Source of the DNA: Neptunicella marina
GTDB lineage: Bacteria; Pseudomonadota; Gammaproteobacteria; Enterobacterales; Alteromonadaceae
DNA: 64,000 bases
Assembly: GCF_014270035.1 (NCBI RefSeq)
Contig: NZ_JACNEP010000005.1
Coordinates: 231,346 to 295,345, forward strand
Direction of reading: 5' to 3'
This document shows positions 1 through 8,588 of the stretch, piece after piece (within the stretch, counting starts at the first letter, position 1; each line of letters starts with the position of its first letter). The notes under the pieces are model-generated. The model saw only the letters and a program-made list of their open reading frames with translations. It did not search any database and was not told where the DNA came from. The position numbers and the translations under genes are program-made.

Positions 1-2
1 GT

Positions 3-398
3 GCGGATCCGCAACCGGGTAAATTCAAACCTGTGTTAAGCAATTCAGAAGCCTTTATCAGAATTGCCAATCAGGTGACCGGTCAGGATTTACGCTGGTT
101 CTTCAATGTGTATCTATATTCAGCCAAATTACCTAAATTAAATGTTGAACGCACTGATGGTCAGGTAACACTGAGCTGGCAAGTACCAAATGGTCTGGAC
201 TTCCCTATGCCGCTGGAGGTACAAATCAACCAGACAGTGCACAAACTGGATATGCACAAAATACAAACACTGCCAGTCAAACCTAAGGACGTGGTGATAA
301 TCGATCCGCAAAGCAAAGTCTTGCGTTACGATCAGGCAATTGATGATTATAAGGCGTTTAAAAGGGAACAAGCAGATAAAAAAGCTGATCAACAATAG
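3..398 (+). CDS. M1-family aminopeptidase, C-terminal fragment (cut by window edge)
   Basis: The reading frame is open from the first bases, so this is the 3' end of a longer gene. The visible ~130 residues contain a segment reading GQDLRWFFNVYLYSAKLP, which resembles the stretch after the catalytic domain of M1 (gluzincin) metallopeptidases, where a WFF-x-x-Y/W block precedes an LP-x-L beta-sandwich strand. The HExxH zinc site would lie upstream of the window and cannot be checked. The tail is Lys/Gln rich. A hairpin terminator follows. An internal GTG at 33 is probably not a real start. Family assignment is fairly good; substrate is unknown. Confidence 0.7.
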   Translation, partial: ADPQPGKFKPVLSNSEAFIRIANQVTGQDLRWFFNVYLYSAKLPKLNVERTDGQVTLSWQVPNGLDFPMPLEVQINQTVHKLDMHKIQTLPVKPKDVVIIDPQSKVLRYDQAIDDYKAFKREQADKKADQQ

Positions 399-412
399 TG
401 TATCTATCAAGA

Positions 413-435
413 AGCCAGCGTAACGCGGGCTTTTT
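413..435 (+). terminator. Rho-independent terminator after the M1 peptidase gene
   Basis: The arms AGCCAGCG (413-420) and CGCGGGCT (424-431) pair with one A/G mismatch around a TAA loop, followed by a short T run to 435. It lies 15 nt past the peptidase stop codon. Confidence 0.55.
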
Positions 436-542
436 ACATATAAACGCAGCTGTAGAAAACCGGGCAATATTGATCTAACAATATTGCCTGTACATCTGTG
501 GGCACTTATTCTGAAATACGCTTGCTTATTAAGGAACACATT

Positions 543-1010
543 ATGGCTTACTGGCTTTTTAAATCGGAACCGGATGCGTTTAGTATTGATGATTTAGCAA
601 ATCGCCCGAACCAAACTGAGCCGTGGGATGGCATTCGCAACTATCAGGCACGTAACTTTTTACGTGACGATGTTAAAGTCGGAGACCAGTTATTCTTCTA
701 CCATTCAAGCTGTAAAGATGTGGGTATTGTCGGGGTCGCAGAAGTCGTAAAAGCCGCCTATGCGGATGATTCGCAGTTTAATCCTGAATCAAAATACTAC
801 GACCCCAAATCCAGTCAGGATAACCCGCGCTGGGTAATGGTGGATGTGCAGTTTAAACAAAAATTCAAACGTATTTTGCCTCTGGCAAAAATCAAAGCCA
901 TGCCACAAATTACTGAGTTGGGATTAGTTAAAAAAGGTCACCGACTTTCGATTATGCCGGTGACCGAATCAGAGTGGGACAGCCTGTATCAGGCCGCTAA
1001 TGCGGGTTAA
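543..1010 (+). CDS. EVE domain-containing protein
   Basis: A 155-residue protein made up almost entirely of an EVE (PUA-like) domain. It begins MAYWLFKSEP and continues with WDGIRNYQARNFLR, the conserved signature of this family. EVE domains are thought to bind modified bases in nucleic acid; the cellular role of this stand-alone bacterial form is not settled. I chose ATG 543 because AAGGA lies ~8 nt upstream and homologues begin at this motif; the frame stays open upstream to a GTG at 498. The stop overlaps the convergent DUF885 gene by 4 nt, leaving no room for an intergenic terminator. Confidence 0.9.
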   Translation: MAYWLFKSEPDAFSIDDLANRPNQTEPWDGIRNYQARNFLRDDVKVGDQLFFYHSSCKDVGIVGVAEVVKAAYADDSQFNPESKYYDPKSSQDNPRWVMVDVQFKQKFKRILPLAKIKAMPQITELGLVKKGHRLSIMPVTESEWDSLYQAANAG

Positions 1011-2755
1011 TTGGATTTAGTCTGCGCAATAAAACGCTCAATTTGCTGTTCCAGCACATTTAACGGCACCGAGCCATTGGCTAACACCGCATCGTGAAAC
1101 GCACGTAAATCAAACTTGTTACCTAATTGCTGTTCAGCCTGTTTGCGTAACCGTTTAATGGTCAGCTCACCAATTTTGTATGACAGTGCCTGTGCTGGCC
1201 ACGAAATGTAACGATCCACCTCAGTATTGATATTGTGTTCAGATAAGGCGGTATTGGCTAACATATAATCCACCGCCTGTTGCCGACTCCAGCCCATTAA
1301 ATGCATACCGGTATCCACCACCAAACGACACGCCCGCCACATTTCATAGCTTAAACGACCAAAATCATCGTAGGGGTTTTGATACATGCCCGCTTCTTTA
1401 CCCAAATATTCTGCATATAACCCCCAACCCTCACCAAACGCTGAGATATAACCGTTACGGCGCACTTCGGGCAGGTCAGTCATTTCCTGTGATAAAGAAA
1501 TTTGTAAATGGTGACCTGGCACCGCTTCGTGCATGGTTAATGCAGTTAAGGCATATAAAGGGCGTTTATCCAGTGCATAGGTATTAACCCAGTAATATCC
1601 GGGTTCGTCGTCTTTAGCAGCAGGAATGTAACGCCCTGTGGTGTATTTAGGCGCAATGCTGTCTGGCACCGGCACCACACCATAAGGACGACGCGGTAAT
1701 TTACCAAATAGTGATGGCAGTTTGGCATCCAAAGTTTTGGCAATGACCGCCGCTTTGGCCATTAACTCATCCGCGGTTTTGGCGTAAAAGCGCGGATCGG
1801 TGCGTAAGTAGTGGATAAAATCAGCTAAGTCACCGTCAAATTGTAATTTATCGATAATCGCCTGCATCTCTCCTCGAATGCGTTTCACTTCACTTAAACC
1901 GAGCTGATGAATTTGTGCTGGTGTCATCGCAGTAGTGGTATAAAACGCCGTGCGATTTTGATAGAAGGCTTCGCCGTCAGGCCAGTCTTTGGCGGCAATC
2001 GAATCACGTGCCGCAGGAATATAGTCCCGACGTAAAAAATCGTAATAGTTTTGATAAGCGACAAATACCTTATTTTGGATGACGTCCCGTGCCTGTTTTT
2101 GCAATTTTTGCACTGTGGTTTTATCAAAGCTTTTTGCATCGAATTGCGCAAAAGGGCGGTAATACACACTTTGCTCAGGCGTGGCCGTAATAAAGGCTTT
2201 TACGCCCTTTTCATAATCTTTTAATACCGCTTTAGGTTGGGTTAACCCCACTTGCATGCCTTGTTGCATCCAGTGAATTTGCTGACTAAACCAGTCAGGA
2301 AACTGGCTAAGTCTGCTTAGGTAATTTTGATAATCTGCGACGTTTTTAAAGCGCGTACTTTGCGGTAAAAATGCCAGTGAGCTGTGAAATCCTGACTCTG
2401 ATGTCAGCGGCATATAATGCGCGTGGTAACGATATTCATCGATGGCATTTTGCAGTTCGCGCAATTGAAAAGCTTTATTGATTTGTTGCTGTTGCGATAA
2501 ATCAGCATCAGAAAATTTATTTAACTCAGCCACAAATGCCTGACGTTGCTGATTGTTTTTCGCTAATCCGCTGGCTGAGATATCCGGCAATAGCGCATCA
2601 TACTGATGTTGACCGTAACTGGTGGCATTAATCGGATTAGCCACCAATTCAAATTGCCAGATTTGTTGCAGAAGCTCACTTAGATTTTGTGACGGGTTTG
2701 CTTGCACTGACACACAACACCACATCAATACAAAACCAATTACTCGTTTCATCAT
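1007..2755 (-). CDS. DUF885 family exported putative metallopeptidase
   Basis: A 582-residue protein with an N-terminal signal peptide (about residues 1-19, hydrophobic, ending near VQA), so probably periplasmic or lipid-free secreted. It carries the DUF885 hallmark HEAVPGHHLQ at about residues 408-417, an HExxxGH-type zinc-binding motif, followed by an EGWGLYAEYLG block of the kind that supplies the next metal-ligand glutamate. Related proteins are annotated as dipeptidyl-type or uncharacterised peptidases, so peptidase activity is a family inference. Two adjacent ATG codons (2755, 2752) are both possible starts and neither has a clear ribosome-binding site. It is divergent from the ADP-ribosylglycohydrolase gene. 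Confidence 0.85.
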   Translation of the reverse strand: MMKRVIGFVLMWCCVSVQANPSQNLSELLQQIWQFELVANPINATSYGQHQYDALLPDISASGLAKNNQQRQAFVAELNKFSDADLSQQQQINKAFQLRELQNAIDEYRYHAHYMPLTSESGFHSSLAFLPQSTRFKNVADYQNYLSRLSQFPDWFSQQIHWMQQGMQVGLTQPKAVLKDYEKGVKAFITATPEQSVYYRPFAQFDAKSFDKTTVQKLQKQARDVIQNKVFVAYQNYYDFLRRDYIPAARDSIAAKDWPDGEAFYQNRTAFYTTTAMTPAQIHQLGLSEVKRIRGEMQAIIDKLQFDGDLADFIHYLRTDPRFYAKTADELMAKAAVIAKTLDAKLPSLFGKLPRRPYGVVPVPDSIAPKYTTGRYIPAAKDDEPGYYWVNTYALDKRPLYALTALTMHEAVPGHHLQISLSQEMTDLPEVRRNGYISAFGEGWGLYAEYLGKEAGMYQNPYDDFGRLSYEMWRACRLVVDTGMHLMGWSRQQAVDYMLANTALSEHNINTEVDRYISWPAQALSYKIGELTIKRLRKQAEQQLGNKFDLRAFHDAVLANGSVPLNVLEQQIERFIAQTKSN

Positions 2756-2883
2756 ATTTTAAAACTTGATTTTACATTTACTGTTAAGGCCATCATAACA
2801 TCTTATTTTAGAACTTTAGTTCTTGTACATGCCACCTGTAGTTCGTAGAGTTAGGCAAACTCGCCAAATAAAGGATATGTGTT

Positions 2884-4212
2884 ATGTTTCGTGCCCAACA
2901 TTTATTTGGAACGCTACTTATCCTGTGTAGCCTGCCATTTTCGTCTTACGCGACCAACGACCCCGATAAACCAATATCGATCAACAAGGCAGAATATCAA
3001 AAGAAACTCGAGGGCTTCTGGTTAGGTTTAAATATTGCGAACTGGACCGGGCTGGTAACTGAAATGGATAAAGTGGAACCTCCGTTTTATACAAACAAAG
3101 ACTGGGGAACCGCCGATCAAAAAAACATCTGGGGTAACTATGTACCCCATAGCCGCACAATAGATTTTTATCTGGGTAAAGCATCGGAACCCTGGGGTGC
3201 GGACGATGACAGCGATATGGAATATCTCTATCTGGATTTACTTAGCCAGAGTGACAATCCCATGGTCAGCGGGCAACAAATTGCGCAAAGTTGGATTAAA
3301 CATATTTACACCAATGAAGACGCACCGGTTTCCAACGACACCGGCGAAAAGGAAAACTTTTTGTGGGTATCCAATGAAAGAGCGCTGGAATTAATGCATC
3401 AGGGCATAGTACCACCAGCCACCAGCGAGCCTGAAAATAATCCGCACTTTGCCCGTATTGATGCACAACTCACTACCGAGCTATTTGGTTTATTGGCGCC
3501 GATGGCACCACAAACCGCATTAAAACTGGCGGAAGTACCTATTCGTACCACAGCTAAAAATGATGCCGCCTGGATAGCGCAGTTTTATGTTGTGATGCAT
3601 TCGTTAGCGGTGGGTATCGATAATCAGCAACCGATTCAACCTCAGTTAATTTCAGTAGCACAGCAGGCACGAAAGGTTTTACCTGCCGGTTCTTACGCAG
3701 CGAAAATGTATGACTTTGTCTGGCGGTCTTACCTCAGCAATCCCGACAAACAGCACTGGGAATTAACCCGCGATGCGATTTATCAGCGTTATCAGGCCAG
3801 TTCCCATGACGGCTATACCTACGAAACCTCATTTGATGCAGGCATTAATTTCGCAGCCAGTCTGGTCAGTTTGTTTTATGGCGAAGGCGATTATAAAAAG
3901 ACGATTCAGATAGGGACATTGGCCGGTTGGGATTCAGACAACCCAACGGCAACATGGGGTGGTTTACTTGGCTTTATTTTAGGAATAGAACAACTGGAAG
4001 CGCAGTTCGCTCCGCATTCGTTCTCACATGATTACCATATTCTGCGTACCCGACGTAACTTTGCCGACCATACTCCCAATCACGCAGGAGAAGATAACTT
4101 TTCGCTGATGGCAGATCGGACGCTTAAGGTAATAGACAAGGTCGTGCAACAATCTTTAAACGGAACAGTAGATAACCAGCAGCACAGTTGGACATTCGAA
4201 CAAGGGCAATAA
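2884..4212 (+). CDS. Secreted ADP-ribosylglycohydrolase family protein
   Basis: A 442-residue protein with a clear signal peptide (residues ~1-23, cleavage near SYA). The mature part resembles the ADP-ribosyl-hydrolase (DraG/ARH, PF03747) fold. An acidic GADDDSDMEYL motif sits at ~105-115, in the place of the family's first Mg-binding DDT-type motif. A late AGWDSDNPTATWGG motif at ~346-359 corresponds to the second D-x-D-x-x-A metal site. DraG enzymes remove ADP-ribose from proteins in the cytoplasm, so an exported version is unusual and its substrate is unknown; some family members act on other N-glycosidic or nucleoside-like substrates. A perfect hairpin terminator follows. Confidence 0.78.
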   Translation: MFRAQHLFGTLLILCSLPFSSYATNDPDKPISINKAEYQKKLEGFWLGLNIANWTGLVTEMDKVEPPFYTNKDWGTADQKNIWGNYVPHSRTIDFYLGKASEPWGADDDSDMEYLYLDLLSQSDNPMVSGQQIAQSWIKHIYTNEDAPVSNDTGEKENFLWVSNERALELMHQGIVPPATSEPENNPHFARIDAQLTTELFGLLAPMAPQTALKLAEVPIRTTAKNDAAWIAQFYVVMHSLAVGIDNQQPIQPQLISVAQQARKVLPAGSYAAKMYDFVWRSYLSNPDKQHWELTRDAIYQRYQASSHDGYTYETSFDAGINFAASLVSLFYGEGDYKKTIQIGTLAGWDSDNPTATWGGLLGFILGIEQLEAQFAPHSFSHDYHILRTRRNFADHTPNHAGEDNFSLMADRTLKVIDKVVQQSLNGTVDNQQHSWTFEQGQ

Positions 4213-4214
4213 TG

Positions 4215-4239
4215 AAGGGGAGCTTATGCTCCCCTTTTT
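4215..4239 (+). terminator. Strong intrinsic terminator after the ADP-ribosylglycohydrolase gene
   Basis: Perfect 9-bp arms AAGGGGAGC (4215-4223) and GCTCCCCTT (4228-4236) around a TTAT tetraloop, followed by a T run. It sits in the 29-nt gap before the convergent M20 gene. The opposite strand has no T tract, so it serves the + strand. Confidence 0.9.
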
Positions 4240-4241
4240 GT

Positions 4242-5735
4242 TTATTTTGCCAGTTCGATTAACACCGCGGTGTACATCTTTAAGTTCAGCGATAACTGCT
4301 GTTCAGTAATAAACTCATGTTCTGAGTGCCCGGTATACACTGCACCCGGCATCGATGGACCAAAGCTCACCGCATTAGGGAATAAGCGTGAGTTAGTACC
4401 ACCACCAATCGAAATCGGTTTAGCATCTTTAATCCCGGTGTAATGGGAAAATACATCTATCAAGGTTGGAATTTGTGGTGCACTGGTTTGCACAAACGGG
4501 TCACCAATCTGATTTTTATTTTCAGGAACGGTAATACTGTTTTTGTGCGCCCAGTTATTTAATGCAGCGCTGATCTGCTGTTCTAACTGCTGTGCAGTTT
4601 TGCCACGTGGACGACGAATATTAATATTTAGCTGTACCCCGTCATCTTGTTGTTTGATCACCGTTGGCTGCACTGTCATTGGTCCCATAAAGTCATCGGC
4701 GTAAGCTATATCACCAAATTTTTTACCGTACAAACCTGTACCAAGATTGTCGTTGATGAAATTAACCATGGCACCGGCTGCATTGAACGGCCAGTGTTTC
4801 ACCGCCAGAATATCCGCCAGATAAGTAATCGCATTTATGCCATCTTCCGGTTTAGAACTATGCGCGGATACACCTAATGCGGTGATGGTTAACTCATCGT
4901 TGGTTAAATCAAAGCGGTACTTCATGCCCTGTTGCAAAGCGGCACGTTGTTTTATTTTATCCAGTAACGCCTGATCAGCATGGCCTAATAATACCCTGGC
5001 ATCTTCAGGAATTTGGCTACCAAAAAAACCACCTTCAAAACGTTTGATATAAGCTTGTTCCGGGGTTTGTGCCAACTGATCGCTGAAGTTAAAGCTTAAG
5101 GTACCATAACCTTTTTCCGCAGTTACCGCCGGGTATTCAGCATCAATGGTAATGTTGGTTTGAGGCAAATCATGTTGCTTAACAAATTCAATCAAAGGAC
5201 CCCAGTCTGATTCTTCCGCCATATAAACATACAGTTCGATACGTTTATTCAGTGCGATTTTCTGATCTTTGATCGCTTTCATTGCATATAAAGCGGTAGA
5301 GATAGGCCCTTTATCATCTTCGGTGCCGCGACCTAACAATTTACCGGGTTCAGAGGTTCTGTCCAGTTTAAACGGTGATTGCGCCCACTTTTTAGGGTTA
5401 ACTGGCTGTACGTCACCATGGGTGATTACACCAACACGCTGCTCACCCTTACCTAAACCAATTCGTACGACATAACCAAAGTCCTCAAAATCGAAGCCCA
5501 GAGCTTTGGCTTGTTTCGCCAGTTCCGCTTTAAACGCGATATGCTGCGGATTATCTGTGGCAGATACACCTTCTACTGCCACAGTGTTAAATTGTACTAA
5601 ATCAGCTAAAGAACTGATCATAGCCTCTTTATAGGTGGCCAGAGCATAATCCGCGGTTTTTTGCGCCTCGGGAGAAACGGCATGAGAAGACAAGGATACA
5701 AAAGCCATCATCGCCAGCAAACTGGGTTTAAACAT
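4242..5735 (-). CDS. Exported M20-family dipeptidase
   Basis: A 497-residue zinc-dependent dipeptidase of the M20 family with a signal peptide (~residues 1-19, ending SHA). Visible metal-site and catalytic residues are His106 and Asp108 in HGDVQP, the bridging Asp140 in GRGTEDDKGP, the Glu174-Glu175 pair in MAEESDWG, and a late TGHSEHEF histidine. A GGGTNSRLFPN segment before it matches the PepV-like dipeptidase branch. It would hydrolyse short peptides in the periplasm; the exact specificity cannot be read from sequence. DUF1820 lies 17 nt upstream on the same strand and may be co-transcribed with it. Confidence 0.88.
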   Translation of the reverse strand: MFKPSLLAMMAFVSLSSHAVSPEAQKTADYALATYKEAMISSLADLVQFNTVAVEGVSATDNPQHIAFKAELAKQAKALGFDFEDFGYVVRIGLGKGEQRVGVITHGDVQPVNPKKWAQSPFKLDRTSEPGKLLGRGTEDDKGPISTALYAMKAIKDQKIALNKRIELYVYMAEESDWGPLIEFVKQHDLPQTNITIDAEYPAVTAEKGYGTLSFNFSDQLAQTPEQAYIKRFEGGFFGSQIPEDARVLLGHADQALLDKIKQRAALQQGMKYRFDLTNDELTITALGVSAHSSKPEDGINAITYLADILAVKHWPFNAAGAMVNFINDNLGTGLYGKKFGDIAYADDFMGPMTVQPTVIKQQDDGVQLNINIRRPRGKTAQQLEQQISAALNNWAHKNSITVPENKNQIGDPFVQTSAPQIPTLIDVFSHYTGIKDAKPISIGGGTNSRLFPNAVSFGPSMPGAVYTGHSEHEFITEQQLSLNLKMYTAVLIELAK

Positions 5736-5752
5736 GTGTCGATTCCTAATGG

Positions 5753-6076
5753 TTATTTTTTGGGGGTATAGACGGGCGTGGGAAATGCCGTCACTTTATC
5801 ACTCAGCTGTGATATTTTTGCCAGACCCTGTTTGTTTACTTCATCAATACGCAGTACGTTGTGCATCGGGATGTAGGTTCGGGTGACATCGGCAAATTCA
5901 TCTTTTAATTTCTCATGGGATGGATCCAATACCACACTGGTATGGGTATCCCACACAAAATCACCAATTTCGACAAAACCAAACATACTGCCCTGACAAC
6001 ATTCACGCACAAAAAGCTCGTAACGCTCACCGTTACTTACAAACTGGATCCGAAAGAGTGGTTTTTTCGCAGACAT
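5753..6076 (-). CDS. DUF1820 family protein
   Basis: A 107-residue protein of the DUF1820 family, recognised from FRIQF..GERYELFVRECCQGSMFGF near the start and RTYIPMHNVLRIDEV at ~80-95. No signal peptide or membrane segment, so probably cytosolic. Function is unknown; the short beta-rich sequence ending in an RIDEV strand recalls small Sm/Hfq-like folds, but that is a guess. It starts at an ATG and ends 17 nt before the M20 dipeptidase start. Confidence 0.85.
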   Translation of the reverse strand: MSAKKPLFRIQFVSNGERYELFVRECCQGSMFGFVEIGDFVWDTHTSVVLDPSHEKLKDEFADVTRTYIPMHNVLRIDEVNKQGLAKISQLSDKVTAFPTPVYTPKK

Positions 6077-6159
6077 AAAACACTGATTACAAATATAAAA
6101 AGGTGATTTTACCCTGTCGGTTGACTCAGTCCAAATGATCTGCCGGTGAAATTGAAGAT

Positions 6160-6729
6160 TTATTTATGTAGTGGCCCCAGCAATGCACGGCATGCCAGTT
6201 CCAGTTCGTCGGTACCACCGGCCAAAATTGCATTAACCGCAAACCCTTGTACATAGGATGTTAATTGCAACGCGGTTGATTCAACATTAATTCCAGCCAC
6301 AACTTGCTGATGCTCAATCGCTTTTTCCAGACAACCAATAAAGCTGATTTGCAGTTGATCGAGATAATGCCGGCCGACATCGCGAATGTGCTGATCATCA
6401 AACCCCAGTTCAGTAATTGCCGATATAAGCAAACAGCCCCGTCCATTAATCAAACGGGTATAGGCATTAAAAAACGCTTCAATTGAAGGTAAACCCTGAT
6501 TGGCCTGCAAATGAGCAATAACGGGGTTGAGAGAGTTTTGCTGATAATGTTCGATAACTTTGTAAAAGAAGGCCAACTTACTGCCAAATTCGATATAAAA
6601 ACCGCGACGATTAAAGTCAGTACGGGCAATAAGCTCATCCATTACCGCCCCGTGATAGCCATGTTCCAGAAACACACTGGTGGCCTGCTCTAAAACATAC
6701 TGCAAATTATATAACGCTTTACGAGGCAT
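6160..6729 (-). CDS. TetR/AcrR family transcriptional regulator
   Basis: A 189-residue repressor-type protein. The N-terminal ~55 residues form the TetR helix-turn-helix, with recognisable LEQATSVFLEHGYHGAVMDELIA followed by FNRRGFYIEFGSKLAFF. The remaining helical region is the ligand and dimerisation domain and gives no clue to the ligand. Seven bases upstream of the ATG is a perfect 13-bp inverted repeat, most simply its own operator. No efflux or enzyme gene lies in the same operon. The divergent neighbour is the M28 peptidase gene, whose start is 105 nt from the operator and could be co-regulated. Confidence 0.88.
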   Translation of the reverse strand: MPRKALYNLQYVLEQATSVFLEHGYHGAVMDELIARTDFNRRGFYIEFGSKLAFFYKVIEHYQQNSLNPVIAHLQANQGLPSIEAFFNAYTRLINGRGCLLISAITELGFDDQHIRDVGRHYLDQLQISFIGCLEKAIEHQQVVAGINVESTALQLTSYVQGFAVNAILAGGTDELELACRALLGPLHK

Positions 6730-6735
6730 AATAAA

Positions 6736-6765
6736 AATCTTTAAGAATTGTTATTCTTAAAGATT
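6736..6765. promoter_or_regulatory. Perfect 13-bp inverted repeat, probable TetR operator
   Basis: AATCTTTAAGAAT (6736-6748) and its exact reverse complement ATTCTTAAAGATT (6753-6765) flank the spacer TGTT. The site is 7-36 nt upstream of the TetR-family ATG, where binding would block transcription or translation initiation. Size, symmetry and location fit an autoregulatory operator; no binding data are implied. Confidence 0.7.
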
Positions 6766-6870
6766 AGGTAGTTTACAAATTAAGTCAAGCTGGAATCGAT
6801 GTGTCAATTAGCTTAAGGTTAGCCACCTGCTTTCGGGCATATTATAAAAATCACTTACATAGGTTAGTTC

Positions 6871-8526
6871 ATGAAAAGAGTATTGCTTACCTCATTAATA
6901 CTGGTCGGCCTGATGGGCTGTCAGGATGATGTTAAAAACACAACAACTGCTGCCGCACCAAAACCGGTAGCGCCACAGGCTGATGTAAATAAAATTAAAG
7001 CCCACATTGAGTTTTTAGCGGATGATTTATTAGAAGGCCGTGATACCGGCAGTCGCGGTCACGAAATTGCGGCACGTTATATAGCCTCGCAATTTACCCA
7101 ACTAAACCTAAAACCTGCAGGTGATGATGGTAGTTATTTGCAACGCATTCCGTTCCGTCAGGCATTTTTGGAACAAGATTCTCCTAAATTGAGTCTGACC
7201 ACCGCTGAAGGCACGCAACAACTGGAATACCCTAAAGAATATATTACCGGTGCCAGCACCGTCAGTGAGAATTCGGCGGTTGAAGGCAAATTAGTGTTTG
7301 TCGGCTACGGCATTATTGCCCCGGAACTAAATCATGACGATTATGCTGATTTAGACGTGGATGGCAAAATTGTGGTGATGTTAACCGGTAAGCCAAAATC
7401 CTTCCCCAGCGAAGAAGGCGCGCACTTCGCATCGCGTTATGAAAAAGCACGTTACGCTGCCGAACATGGCGCGATTGGTATGATCACCATTTCTACCCCA
7501 CTGGGTGAAAAGGTACGTCCTTACCAAAACCTACTGAATTATATCCACACCCCTCGTGTGAGCTGGCTGGATAAAGAAGGCAATCCGCACGGTGCATTCC
7601 CACAAATTAAAGATTCTGCCTATTTCAGCAAAGAAGCCGCCGCTAAGTTATTTGCTGGCGCACAAAAGTCGCTGGATGACATTTATGCAGAACTTGAAGA
7701 CGACAAATCGCCAAAAGGTTTTGCACTGGATGCCAGCATTAACATGAGCAAAACCAGCACACATAAAGCGATTAGCAGCCCGAATGTGGCAGCCGTTTTA
7801 ACGGGTAGTGATCCTGAATTGCGCAAAGAGTTTGTGGTATACAGCGCCCACTCTGACCACATTGGCATCGCCAAAACCGTTAAAAAAGACAAAATTAATA
7901 ATGGTGCAATGGATAACGCAACCGGTACCGCCATGTTAATCGAAACCGCTCGCCTCATGAGTCAGGGTCCGGCACCAAAACGTTCAGTACTGTTTTTAGC
8001 GGTAACCGGTGAAGAAAAAGGCCTGTTAGGTGCCGATTATTATGCGCATAACCCAACGGTGCCAATTAAAAATATTGTGGCGGATGTGAATCTGGATATG
8101 CCAGTTCTAACTTACGAATTCAGCGATATCATTGCTTTTGGCGCTAATCATAGCGACCTGAATGACACAGTGAGCCAGGCAGCGAAAAATGCAGGTTTAA
8201 CCTTAAGCCCGGATCCTATGCCAGAACAGGCTATTTTCACCCGTTCAGATCACTATGCGTTTGTAAAACAAGGTGTACCATCGGTATTTGTTATTCCCGG
8301 TTGGACATCCACCGATCCCAACGTTGATGGTGGCAAAATGTTTAATGAGTTCCTGCATACCAACTATCACAAACCTTCAGATGATATGAGTCAGGACTTT
8401 AACTGGAACGCTGCCAAAAAGTTTGCTGAAGTAAACTTAGAAATTGGTACTACCATAGCGAACCAGACTAAACGTCCGGCATGGAACCAGGGTGACTTCT
8501 TTGGTGATACTTTTACTAAGAAATAA
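6871..8526 (+). CDS. M28-family lipoprotein metallopeptidase with PA domain
   Basis: A 551-residue protein with a lipoprotein signal (lipobox LMGC, Cys at ~17), so anchored to the periplasmic face of a membrane. An N-terminal helical region (IEFLADDLLEGRDTGSRGH) leads into a protease-associated region at ~130-260, then an M28 catalytic domain. That domain shows His327 and Asp329 in AHSDHIG, Asp348 in NNGAMDNATGTA, the Glu pair near 381 in TGEEKGLLG, and a late HYxKPSDD motif. M28 enzymes are di-zinc aminopeptidases; this lipoprotein branch is common in marine Alteromonadales. It is transcribed divergently from the TetR gene and ends before a bidirectional terminator. Confidence 0.9.
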   Translation: MKRVLLTSLILVGLMGCQDDVKNTTTAAAPKPVAPQADVNKIKAHIEFLADDLLEGRDTGSRGHEIAARYIASQFTQLNLKPAGDDGSYLQRIPFRQAFLEQDSPKLSLTTAEGTQQLEYPKEYITGASTVSENSAVEGKLVFVGYGIIAPELNHDDYADLDVDGKIVVMLTGKPKSFPSEEGAHFASRYEKARYAAEHGAIGMITISTPLGEKVRPYQNLLNYIHTPRVSWLDKEGNPHGAFPQIKDSAYFSKEAAAKLFAGAQKSLDDIYAELEDDKSPKGFALDASINMSKTSTHKAISSPNVAAVLTGSDPELRKEFVVYSAHSDHIGIAKTVKKDKINNGAMDNATGTAMLIETARLMSQGPAPKRSVLFLAVTGEEKGLLGADYYAHNPTVPIKNIVADVNLDMPVLTYEFSDIIAFGANHSDLNDTVSQAAKNAGLTLSPDPMPEQAIFTRSDHYAFVKQGVPSVFVIPGWTSTDPNVDGGKMFNEFLHTNYHKPSDDMSQDFNWNAAKKFAEVNLEIGTTIANQTKRPAWNQGDFFGDTFTKK

Positions 8527-8546
8527 TTGATTGGTTTTACAGATAC

Positions 8547-8574
8547 AAAAAACGCGGCAATAGCCGCGTTTTTT
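8547..8574. terminator. Bidirectional intrinsic terminator between the M28 gene and slmA
   Basis: Perfect 12-bp arms AAAAAACGCGGC (8547-8558) and GCCGCGTTTTTT (8563-8574) with an AATA loop. A tracts and T tracts flank both sides, so it can end transcription from either convergent gene. Confidence 0.92.
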
Positions 8575-8588
8575 ATGCAAAAGATAAC

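Noticed and set aside
498..542. Longer N-terminus for the EVE protein starting at GTG 498
   Set aside because: The extension is not family-like and the ribosome-binding site fits ATG 543.
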